A program made the position numbers and the translations under genes. The notes beneath the pieces are model-generated. The model did no database searches and was not told where the DNA came from. It saw nothing but the letters and a program-made list of their open reading frames with translations. Positions 44,507 through 53,134 of a DNA stretch of 64,000 nucleotides are shown here, piece by piece (the stretch's first letter is position 1; each line of letters begins with the position of its first letter). Source of the DNA: an uncultured Pelagibacteraceae bacterium (GTDB lineage Bacteria > Pseudomonadota > Alphaproteobacteria > Pelagibacterales > Pelagibacteraceae); NCBI GenBank assembly GCA_902550805.1, contig CACDAL010000002.1, positions 1-64,000 on the forward strand, written 5' to 3'.

Positions 44507-44782
44507 CTATTTTTGCATTTTTTTTGCTGATCTAATTACATTCATTATGCCTGCTATTACACCTACAAAAAAAAAAATTAAAATTAACCAGGGCTTAGTA
44601 CCAAACCAATTGTCTAAAATAAACCCAATAATTGTCCCAACTACAACTGATGCGACCAATTCAGTACTCATTTTAAAAGCAACACCCATTCCAGAGTTAG
44701 ATTTAACGTTTTTTTGTGTATATTTTGATTTTGCCTTATTTTTTGCAATTTTAAGGCGAGTTTTAAATTTGTCTTCTTGCAT
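44507..44782 (-). CDS. atpI: ATP synthase protein I
   Basis: Two TM segments, GMGVAFKMSTELVASVVVGTIIGFILDNWFGTKPW; upstream of atpB. Confidence 0.9.
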   Translation of the reverse strand: MQEDKFKTRLKIAKNKAKSKYTQKNVKSNSGMGVAFKMSTELVASVVVGTIIGFILDNWFGTKPWLILIFFFVGVIAGIMNVIRSAKKMQK

Positions 44783-44786
44783 TAGA

Positions 44787-47360
44787 TTAAGCTACCATAG
44801 ACTCAGCTTTTTGGAGATCAACAGCTACAAGCTGACTTATGCCTTTTTCAGGCATGGTAACGCCGTAAAGGCGGTCCATTTTTGACATTGTTAAAGCGTG
44901 GTGAGTAACTATTATAAATCTTGTAGAAGTTATTTTTGTTAGTTCATTAAGGAGACCGCAAAATCTAGTAACATTTGCATCATCAAGAGGAGCATCTACT
45001 TCATCTAAAACACATATTGGAGATGGGTTAGTTAAAAATACTGCAAAAATTAGAGATAATGCTGTCAATGCTTGCTCTCCTCCCGAAAGCAAAGTAATTG
45101 ATTGAAGTCTTTTTCCCGGAGGACTTACTAGCATTTCCAGACCTGCATCAAGAGGATCATCAGAGTCAACCAACTCTAACTTTGCGCTACCTCCATTAAA
45201 TAGCTTTGTATAAACTTCATTAAATTTTCTATTAACTTTTTCAAAGGCTTCCAAAAGTCTTTCTCGTCCTTTTTGATTAAGTTCACCTATGCTTTCTTTC
45301 AATTTTATTATTGCAGCTACAAGATCTTGTCTATCTTGCTCCATTTTTTTGATTTCAACTTCATATTTTGAAGTTTCTTCATCAGCTCGCAAATTTACTG
45401 AACCTAGTTTCTCTCTTTCTCTTTTCTTTTCGTCAAGCAATTCTTCTTGTGAAACCGCATCTGGAAGTGAATCTTTTTTTTCAAGATTGGAAAATTCCAA
45501 TAAACTATTCTCATTAAGTTTGAGTTCAGTCATTATTCTTTCTAGTAAATCATTTCTTCTCTTGTTTAATCCTTCAATTGTAGCACCCGAACTAGCCTTT
45601 CTTTCTCTTATTTCAATAGAATCTTCTTTTGTGCTTTTTAATTCATTTCGAAGTACAATGGTCTTTTTATCCGCTCCTTCAATTTGAATTTCATTTTCAT
45701 TTCTCTCTTTTTCAGACATTCTTAAATTTTCTGATATTTGTCCTTTTCTTTCTGCTTGTATTTGAGGTTGTTTTTCTAATTCATTTAATTTTAATATTTG
45801 TTTATTTTTTCTTTCATTTAATTCATTTATCATTTTTTCAGAATTATTTAGTAAATTTCTCCAGCTTTCTATTTCTTGATCTATTATTTTAATTCTTTCA
45901 TTTCGTTTAACAGATTCTTTTTTAATATTTTGGTTTTTGCTAAAAGCTTCCGCATAGTCTTCTTGAATTATTTTAATTTGATCATTTTTGGAAGATAAAG
46001 TTGAAATTACATCCTTGCCCTCAATGTCTTTCACTTTCAAATTTAGATAAGATAAATTTACTTTACATTCGTCCAAAATACTTAGTGCTTCATTATTTTT
46101 ATTTTCAATAATTAAGTTTTTAGCTTTTTCTATTAGATTTTTAACATCGTTAATATTTTCAATATTTTTTTGTAAAGTTTCAGAATTAAAATTATCAAGC
46201 AAGAAATCCATTCTTTCCTGCTCATTTTTTAATTTTGACCTAACATCACCTAAGTCTTGATTAGAAATTTTTTCTGTTTCATAATATTTTGAGTCAATTT
46301 CTATAAGATCATTTTTTTCTTCTTTAAGTCTTTTTTCATTAGAATTTGCATCTATTACAATGCTTTTTTCTCTATCAATATCTTCGTCAATTACATTTAA
46401 TGAATTTTTTATAGAGTCTATTTCTTCTTTAATTCTATAATTTTCTTCATCTAAAGCTTTTAGTTCAAGGTTTAGTCTTTGAATTTTTGACAAGTTTTCT
46501 ATATTTTTTTCTCTAATTGGATTTACAGTCTCTACTTGATATTTTATTTCTTTCTCTAATTTTTCAAGTTTTAGATTAAATTCTTTTACTCTATCGTCTG
46601 CTTCACTATTTATTTCATTTTCAAGCTTTATTTCATGATCAATTTCTAACAATTTTAAATAATATAGACCGGCTTCAACTTTTTTAATTTCTTCAGATAT
46701 AGATTTATATTTGGCGGCTTCTTCTGCTTGTTTTTGTAAATTTGCCAACTGTTTTTCTTGTTGTCTTCTTAACTCATCAGCTCTTTTTAAATTATTTTCA
46801 GCAGCCCCTAGTCTTAGTTCTGCTTCATGCCTTCTTACATGCAAGCCAGCGATTCCAGCGGCCTCTTCTAATATAGCTCTTCTGTCTGTAGGCTTGGCAG
46901 TTACCAATGCGCCTATTCTACCTTGACTAATCATAGATGGAGAGTGTGCACCAGTGGATAAGTCAGCAAAAAGCATTTGGGCATCTTTTGCTCTTACTTC
47001 TTTATTGTTAATGTAAAATTTAGAACCTTTGTCTTTTTCAATTTTTCTTCTAATTTCAATTTCATCTAATTCGTTATATTGATAAGGACCATCTTTATTT
47101 TGGTTTGTTAGGCTAAGTATTACTTCAGCTATATTTTTTGATGGCTTATTTGAAGTTCCAGAAAAAATAACATCTTCCATTCCAGAACCTCTCATGCTTT
47201 TTGCGGAAGTTTCACCCATACACCACCTTAAAGATTCAACAATATTTGATTTACCACAACCATTTGGACCGACAATACCAGTTAAACCTTTTTCTATAAG
47301 AAAATTGGTCTTCTCAGCAAAAGATTTAAATCCATTTAACTGAATTTTTTTAAACTCCAT
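44787..47360 (-). CDS. smc: Chromosome segregation protein SMC (short, 857 aa)
   Basis: LNGFKSFAEKT, GPNGCGKSNIVE, LLSGGEQALTALSLIFA, LDEVDAPLDD. Confidence 0.95.
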   Translation of the reverse strand: MEFKKIQLNGFKSFAEKTNFLIEKGLTGIVGPNGCGKSNIVESLRWCMGETSAKSMRGSGMEDVIFSGTSNKPSKNIAEVILSLTNQNKDGPYQYNELDEIEIRRKIEKDKGSKFYINNKEVRAKDAQMLFADLSTGAHSPSMISQGRIGALVTAKPTDRRAILEEAAGIAGLHVRRHEAELRLGAAENNLKRADELRRQQEKQLANLQKQAEEAAKYKSISEEIKKVEAGLYYLKLLEIDHEIKLENEINSEADDRVKEFNLKLEKLEKEIKYQVETVNPIREKNIENLSKIQRLNLELKALDEENYRIKEEIDSIKNSLNVIDEDIDREKSIVIDANSNEKRLKEEKNDLIEIDSKYYETEKISNQDLGDVRSKLKNEQERMDFLLDNFNSETLQKNIENINDVKNLIEKAKNLIIENKNNEALSILDECKVNLSYLNLKVKDIEGKDVISTLSSKNDQIKIIQEDYAEAFSKNQNIKKESVKRNERIKIIDQEIESWRNLLNNSEKMINELNERKNKQILKLNELEKQPQIQAERKGQISENLRMSEKERNENEIQIEGADKKTIVLRNELKSTKEDSIEIRERKASSGATIEGLNKRRNDLLERIMTELKLNENSLLEFSNLEKKDSLPDAVSQEELLDEKKREREKLGSVNLRADEETSKYEVEIKKMEQDRQDLVAAIIKLKESIGELNQKGRERLLEAFEKVNRKFNEVYTKLFNGGSAKLELVDSDDPLDAGLEMLVSPPGKRLQSITLLSGGEQALTALSLIFAVFLTNPSPICVLDEVDAPLDDANVTRFCGLLNELTKITSTRFIIVTHHALTMSKMDRLYGVTMPEKGISQLVAVDLQKAESMVA

Positions 47361-47368
47361 TCATTAAC

Positions 47369-47950
47369 TTATATCAGTTTTTCCAAATATTTTTTCAATT
47401 TTTTATAGTTTGATGGATTTTCGAACTTTTCGCCGTTAATAATTAATGTGGGGGTGGCCTCTACTTTAAACTTTTTAACACCTTCGATTCGATCCTCTAA
47501 TATATGATTTTCGACATTTTTATCATCCAGACATTTTTTATAATCCAAATTGAAATTTGATTTTTTGATAAGGATTTTAATATTTTCGTTAAGTTGATCG
47601 ATTGTTTTTCCTTTGACCCAGTTTTTTTGATTTTCAAATAAATAATGTAGAATTTTAGAATTTCCATCATTTTTACAATGAGCTATTTTTGATCCATTTA
47701 GAGCCGCAATATCTAAAGGAAAATTTCTGAATTCAATGTAAGCAAGGCCACTATCTATAAAATCTTTTTTTAAATTCGGATAAACATTATTATGGAAATT
47801 TGCGCAATGACTACATGTTAAAGATTCAAAAATAATTAATTTAATTTTAGCATTAGAATTTCCTTCAGAGATCGATTTAATTTCAGCATTAGAATTTACT
47901 GGCAAGAAGCAAAGAAAGACGTAGATTGATGTAATTATTATTTTTTTCAC
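47369..47950 (-). CDS. DsbA-family thiol-disulfide oxidoreductase
   Basis: Signal peptide; ESLTCSHCANFHN CxxC; VEATPTLIINGEKF. Confidence 0.9.
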   Translation of the reverse strand: MKKIIITSIYVFLCFLPVNSNAEIKSISEGNSNAKIKLIIFESLTCSHCANFHNNVYPNLKKDFIDSGLAYIEFRNFPLDIAALNGSKIAHCKNDGNSKILHYLFENQKNWVKGKTIDQLNENIKILIKKSNFNLDYKKCLDDKNVENHILEDRIEGVKKFKVEATPTLIINGEKFENPSNYKKLKKYLEKLI

Positions 47951-48429
47951 TTTTTTTTATATAATCTCCTTAATTCCAATAAAGAATTTTTAATTTTATC
48001 ATTTTTAATATTAGTAATCTTTTTAATATGTTCACTTTTTGTCGCATTATTACTTTTTTTTTCATTAATCTTTTCATATTGTCCACCGAAAGTATTTAAT
48101 CTTATGATTTGAACAACATTATAGCCAAAATAGGCATTTATTTTTTTTATTATATTTTTTTTTGCATATTCCAAATCAACTTCGTTTCCTCTTTCAACCA
48201 TTATATTTAAACAACCTTCATTTATTTTATTTGTTTTTTTGAAAGATTTTGGATAGCAAACTTTAAATAATTCATTTCCAACAATATGTTTCCAATTATC
48301 TAGCGTCTCGGAATATATATGACCTTTTTTTACAAGTATTCTTTTTACTTTTGTGGGTAAAGTATCTTTAAAAGATCTTAATCCTTGAATGGTTTTATTT
48401 CTCTGCTTAGTATTATACTTGAGACTCAT
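47947..48429 (-). CDS. DUF721 (DciA-like) protein
   Basis: LVKKGHIYSETLDNWKHIVGNELFKVCYPKSF; mutY/dsbA/smc context. Confidence 0.8.
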   Translation of the reverse strand: MSLKYNTKQRNKTIQGLRSFKDTLPTKVKRILVKKGHIYSETLDNWKHIVGNELFKVCYPKSFKKTNKINEGCLNIMVERGNEVDLEYAKKNIIKKINAYFGYNVVQIIRLNTFGGQYEKINEKKSNNATKSEHIKKITNIKNDKIKNSLLELRRLYKKK

Positions 48430-49419
48430 ATGAATAGTGAAAACATATCAAAAAAAATTCTACATTGGTATGATAATAATAAAAGGTTCTTACCTTGGAG
48501 AAAAAAGGTTTATAAAAAACAGAGAGAATATTTTACTTTAGTAAGTGAGTTTATGCTTCAACAAACTCAGGTGAAAACAGTAATACCTTATTTTATTAAT
48601 TTTATAGATAAAATTCCAAATCTAAATAGTCTAGCCAAAGTAAACGATAATCAATTGATGAGATGCTGGGAAGGCCTAGGTTATTATTCAAGAGCCAGAA
48701 ATTTAAAAAAAACGGCTATTAATATTTTAAAAGATTATAAAGGTAAATTGCCCAACACAATTGATAAACTGAAATCATTACCTGGAATAGGCGATTATAC
48801 TTCGAGAGCAATAATGGCTATTGTTTTTAATAAAAAAATAATTCCATTAGATGGAAATGTTGAAAGAATATTAAAAAGAGTTTTTTATTTAAAAAAAGAA
48901 AAAGAAATCACAAAAGAGTATTTAACTAGTAAAAAATATTTTTTTGGAACATCAAATCGATCTAGTGATTATGCTCAAGCAATTATGGAAATTGGAGCCT
49001 TGGTGTGCAAACCTGTCAATCCTTTATGTTTGAAGTGTCCGATATCAGAAAATTGTATTTCTTTTAGAAAAAAAGATTTTGAAATTAAAACAAAAAATAA
49101 ATTTAATAAAATAAAATATTTTGAAGCAAAAATTTATGAGAAGAATAATAAATATTTGTTAATAAAAAATGACAAATTTAATTTTTTGAAAAATATGCCT
49201 ATTTTCCCAATGCAAGAAGTTAAAGAAAAAAAATATAAATTTTCAAATAATAAAAAAATTAATATTAAATTATCTAATATGGATATGAAAATAATTTTGA
49301 ATAAAATTGATAAATTTCCAAATTTAACAAATAAAATTTTACTAGAAAAAGATAATTCTCAATCAAAAATTTTACCTTCTTTTACAAAAAAAATATTTAG
49401 ATCAATCCATAAAATATAA
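48430..49419 (+). CDS. mutY: A/G-specific adenine glycosylase
   Basis: LHWYDNNKRFLPWR, SEFMLQQTQVKTVIPYF, LPGIGDYTSRAI, FeS CKPVNPLCLKCPISENC. Confidence 0.96.
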   Translation: MNSENISKKILHWYDNNKRFLPWRKKVYKKQREYFTLVSEFMLQQTQVKTVIPYFINFIDKIPNLNSLAKVNDNQLMRCWEGLGYYSRARNLKKTAINILKDYKGKLPNTIDKLKSLPGIGDYTSRAIMAIVFNKKIIPLDGNVERILKRVFYLKKEKEITKEYLTSKKYFFGTSNRSSDYAQAIMEIGALVCKPVNPLCLKCPISENCISFRKKDFEIKTKNKFNKIKYFEAKIYEKNNKYLLIKNDKFNFLKNMPIFPMQEVKEKKYKFSNNKKINIKLSNMDMKIILNKIDKFPNLTNKILLEKDNSQSKILPSFTKKIFRSIHKI

Positions 49420-50552
49420 TGAAAAAAATAGCAATTATTGGAGCAGGATTTTCAGGATTATATCTTGCTAATTTACTGGAAATGGATTCTAACTTTGATT
49501 ACAAAATTTATGAAAAACGTCAAAAACTTAATTTAGAAGAAGGTTATGGAATACAGCTTTCAGTTAATAGCATTAAACTACTAAATAAAATTGGTTTTAA
49601 AAGTATACCGGCTCACCAAATTTATTATCCTAATAAAGTAAATTTTTTTGATGCAAAAAATAACAATAAAATCTGCGATATAGATATTGCCAGATTTAAT
49701 GAAGAAAATAATCGCTACACTACTTTAAAAAGATCTACTTTAATAAAATTTTTGTGTGACAAGGTTCCAGATAGTAAAATTAATTACAATATTGAGTTAA
49801 AAGATGTTGAACATAGCGAAAAATTAATTGCTAATTTTTCCAATAATTTAAATGAGAATTTTGATTATATTGTTGTATCTGATGGTGTTTTTTCTAATAC
49901 AAAATCAATTATTGCAGGAAAGAATATAAGTCCGAAGTTTTTTAAATCAGTAGCCTTAAGAGGTAATATAAAATCACACAATAATTCAGATATTTCAATA
50001 TTTATGGGTCCAAATTTTCATTTTGTAATTTATCCAGTTAATCAAAATAAGGAATATAATTTTGTATCTATAATTAAAAAAAATTTATCACAAAAACAGG
50101 TTGAAGATGAAAAATTGTTCAAAAATAATGATTTTTTACAATCTCTTATTAGTCATATTAATCAAAATGCTTTTATAGATTTAAACGATAATTTAGAAAA
50201 TATTAAAGCTTTTCCAATTTTTGTAAGTGAAAAATTAGAAATTGTTAATAGAAAAAATGTATTTTTTGTTGGAGATGCTTTATTTTCTTTTCCGCCTTCA
50301 TTTGCTCAGGGTGCTTCGCAGTCAATTGAGGCATCAAATGATTTATTTGAAGATATTAAAAACGACAGTGATAGATATTACAAACAGAGAATAAATAAAA
50401 TTAAATCTGTTAATTGGAGGTCAAAATTAAATCATTTGGCTTTTCATCTCAAAAATCCATTTTTTACTTTTATAAGAAACATTTCTTTAAAATATTTGAC
50501 TAAAAATGAAAGATTTCTAAAAAATTATTTGGGTAAAATTTACAGAAATTAA
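49419..50552 (+). CDS. FAD-dependent aromatic-ring-hydroxylase-type monooxygenase
   Basis: IAIIGAGFSGLYLANLL, VFFVGDALFSFPPSFAQGASQSIEA. Confidence 0.85.
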   Translation: MKKIAIIGAGFSGLYLANLLEMDSNFDYKIYEKRQKLNLEEGYGIQLSVNSIKLLNKIGFKSIPAHQIYYPNKVNFFDAKNNNKICDIDIARFNEENNRYTTLKRSTLIKFLCDKVPDSKINYNIELKDVEHSEKLIANFSNNLNENFDYIVVSDGVFSNTKSIIAGKNISPKFFKSVALRGNIKSHNNSDISIFMGPNFHFVIYPVNQNKEYNFVSIIKKNLSQKQVEDEKLFKNNDFLQSLISHINQNAFIDLNDNLENIKAFPIFVSEKLEIVNRKNVFFVGDALFSFPPSFAQGASQSIEASNDLFEDIKNDSDRYYKQRINKIKSVNWRSKLNHLAFHLKNPFFTFIRNISLKYLTKNERFLKNYLGKIYRN

Positions 50553-51622
50553 TTTGAAGATCTCAATCTTTGTCTAAGTTCATCGATAGGTTTTAATGAG
50601 TTGCCAGATTGATAATACCAAAAAGTCCAACCATTACAACTTTCTGCGCCAATAATTTTTGCTGCAACTTTATGAATTGATCCTTCGGATTCTTGATATT
50701 TTATACTTCCGTCAACCAAAATTTTTGCATTTATCTTTTTCTTTTGATCATATATTTCAGTTCCGGGCTTTATTACACCCATTTCAACTAGCGATCCAAA
50801 TGGTATTCTGGGTTTTGATTTATTATTTTGTAAAGTATCTAATAATTCATTTTCAATTAATTTTGTATTTTTAAGTCTTTTTTCGGCCGCCTCGAAATAT
50901 TTTTTTTCTTTTTCAATTCCAAGATAATTTCTACCTAATTTTTTTGATACAGCAGCGGTAGTTCCAGAACCTAAAAAAGGGTCTAGAACAAAATCGTTTT
51001 TATTAGATGATGCCAATATAATTCTATGAAGTAATGATTCCGGTTTCTGAGTAGAGTGTACTTTTTTTCCATTATTTTTTAATCTTTCGTTGCCATTGCA
51101 AATCGGAAGATTCCAAGTAGATCTCATTTGAAGATCGTCATTTAAGCATTTAAGTGATTGATAATTGAAAGTATATTTTGAATTTTCACTCTTAGATGCC
51201 CAAATCAGAGTTTCATGAGCATTTGTAAATCTTGTTCCTCTAAAATTTGGCATTGGATTATTTTTATTCCAAATGACATCATTTAATATCCAAAATCCCA
51301 GATCTTGAATTTTGCTACCTACTCTAAATATATTATGATAACTTCCTATTACCCAAATAGTTCCATCTTTTTTTAAAATACGTTTACATTCCAAAAGCCA
51401 TTTTGATGTAAATTCATCATAACTTTTAAAATTTTCAAACTTATCCCATTTATCATTTACAGCATCCACTTTAGAAGAATCTGGTCTGCTTAATTCTTTT
51501 TTTAACTGTAAATTATAAGGAGGATCAGCAAAGATTAAATCAAAACTTTCATTGGGAATTTTTTTCAATTCTTTTAGACTATCGCCATTAATAACTTTAT
51601 TTTTTAATTTTGAATTAATCAT
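50549..51622 (-). CDS. ccrM: CcrM-type adenine DNA methyltransferase (GANTC)
   Basis: FADPPYNLQLKKELSRPDSSKVDAVND, VLDPFLGSGTTAAVSKKLGRNYLGIE, C-terminal GWTFWYYQ; start at MINSKLKNK. Confidence 0.94.
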   Translation of the reverse strand: MINSKLKNKVINGDSLKELKKIPNESFDLIFADPPYNLQLKKELSRPDSSKVDAVNDKWDKFENFKSYDEFTSKWLLECKRILKKDGTIWVIGSYHNIFRVGSKIQDLGFWILNDVIWNKNNPMPNFRGTRFTNAHETLIWASKSENSKYTFNYQSLKCLNDDLQMRSTWNLPICNGNERLKNNGKKVHSTQKPESLLHRIILASSNKNDFVLDPFLGSGTTAAVSKKLGRNYLGIEKEKKYFEAAEKRLKNTKLIENELLDTLQNNKSKPRIPFGSLVEMGVIKPGTEIYDQKKKINAKILVDGSIKYQESEGSIHKVAAKIIGAESCNGWTFWYYQSGNSLKPIDELRQRLRSSN

Positions 51623-51639
51623 TTTATAAAAAACAATTA

Positions 51640-51716
51640 GACTCCAGCCAAGAGTCACCGTCAACCTGTGATTGAATTAATTTGAGTCTTATTGTTATCT
51701 TATTTTTTTTGGACTC
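51640..51716. promoter_or_regulatory. Cluster of GANTC sites at the ccrM 5' region
   Basis: GACTC 51640-51644, GAGTC 51652-51656, GAGTC 51684-51688, GACTC 51712-51716. Confidence 0.6.
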
Positions 51717-52276
51717 AACATATTGTGTATAGGTTTAAATGATTTCCTATGAAATTTTGTTACACCATGTTTTTTAATAGACATAATATGGTCCTTTGTT
51801 CCATAGCCAGCATTTTTTGCCCAGTTATATTTTTTGAAATTTTTTGACAAATTTTCAACCAAACGATCTCTTGAAACTTTTGCAATTATCGATGCTGCTG
51901 AGATTTCAGAAATTTTTTGATCTCCTTTTATTATGCTTTTAAGTTTATAATTTTTTATTTCAGGAACTTTGTTTCCATCAATCAAAACTAATGTAGGTTT
52001 TTTTTTTAATTTTATAATCGCCCTTTTCATAGCAAGCAAACTAGCATTTAAAATGTTAAATTTTTCTATTTCACGTAAAGAAGCGGACCCAATAGCCCAA
52101 TACGAGTTTTTTTTAATATATTTTTCTAAAATTTCACGATTTTTTTTTGATAATTTTTTAGAATCTTTTAATTTTTTTTTATTTATATTTTTATTTAAAA
52201 TTACTGCTGCAGCATATACTGGGCCAATTAAGCTTCCTCTTCCAACTTCATCTACGCCAGCAATAATCTTTTTCAT
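51695..52276 (-). CDS. rnhB: Ribonuclease HII
   Basis: IAGVDEVGRGSLIGPVYAAAVIL, LIDGNKVP, SIIAKVSRDRL. Confidence 0.97.
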   Translation of the reverse strand: MKKIIAGVDEVGRGSLIGPVYAAAVILNKNINKKKLKDSKKLSKKNREILEKYIKKNSYWAIGSASLREIEKFNILNASLLAMKRAIIKLKKKPTLVLIDGNKVPEIKNYKLKSIIKGDQKISEISAASIIAKVSRDRLVENLSKNFKKYNWAKNAGYGTKDHIMSIKKHGVTKFHRKSFKPIHNMLSPKKIR

Positions 52277-52410
52277 TAAACAATGAAGAAATGGTAAATT
52301 AACAGACCGATAATTAACCCTTTAATGAAAGTTAACCATAACACAGCATAGTCTGATACATTAAACTTTTTTTGCATACATTTTATATATCTTTTATGTA
52401 ATTCTATCAT
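52276..52410 (-). CDS. Small membrane protein, 44 aa (not in the ORF track), TAATG-overlapping with rnhB
   Basis: MIELHKRYIKCMQKKFNVSDYAVLWLTFIKGLIIGLLIYHFFIV; stop TAA overlaps the rnhB ATG; 9 nt after the upstream UDG stop. Confidence 0.7.
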   Translation of the reverse strand: MIELHKRYIKCMQKKFNVSDYAVLWLTFIKGLIIGLLIYHFFIV

Positions 52411-52419
52411 TTTTAAATC

Positions 52420-53124
52420 TTATAGATTTATATTTAATTCATCAATTTTTTTTTTTATTTTTTTTAAGTCACTCCAAGAATATTTTTTTTGTTCGGGCTG
52501 TCTTAATAGATAAGCAGGATGAAAAGTAATCATACTAAGGTAAGTTTTATTTTTAATAATTATATCTTTCCAATTTCCTCTTTCTTTTGTAATTTTTATC
52601 CTAGATCCAAATAATGACTCCATTGCAGTGCTACCCATTAATATTAATATTTTAGGATCAATTATTGAAATATGTTTTCTTAAAAATTCTGAATACCTTG
52701 TTACTTCGGCTGGTTCTGGCTTTCTATTATTAGGCGGTCTGTAGTTAACAACATTAGTAATATAAACTTTCTCTCTTTCGATATTTATTGCTTTTAACAT
52801 TTTATTTAAAAGCATTCCGGCATCACCTACAAAAGGTTTTCCAATTTCATCTTCTTTCTGTCCCGGACCTTCACCAATAATCATAATTTGACTTTGATAA
52901 TCTCCATCACTAAATACCAATTTCTTAGAATTAGACTTTAATTCACAATTATTAATATTTTCAATTTCATTTCTTAATTCGCTTAACAGTTTTGATCTAT
53001 CTTCTAGTATTGGTTTAGTTTTAAATCTATTTATTGGCTTATCACTAAAAACATAATCAATATTATATGAATTGACTAATTCTGTGCTTATTATGTTATT
53101 TTGATTTTTATCTTCTAAGGTCAT
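52420..53124 (-). CDS. Uracil-DNA glycosylase (type 4/5 family)
   Basis: IMIIGEGPGQKEDEIGKPFVGDAGMLLNKML, YITNVVNYRPPNNRKPEPAE, MITFHPAYLLRQP. Confidence 0.93.
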   Translation of the reverse strand: MTLEDKNQNNIISTELVNSYNIDYVFSDKPINRFKTKPILEDRSKLLSELRNEIENINNCELKSNSKKLVFSDGDYQSQIMIIGEGPGQKEDEIGKPFVGDAGMLLNKMLKAINIEREKVYITNVVNYRPPNNRKPEPAEVTRYSEFLRKHISIIDPKILILMGSTAMESLFGSRIKITKERGNWKDIIIKNKTYLSMITFHPAYLLRQPEQKKYSWSDLKKIKKKIDELNINL

Positions 53125-53134
53125 AAAATGTTGT

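Noticed and set aside
45289-46926. Plus-strand ORFs antisense to smc
   Set aside because: They mirror the coiled-coil codon usage (Ser/Leu/Phe-rich translations); no start context or homology.
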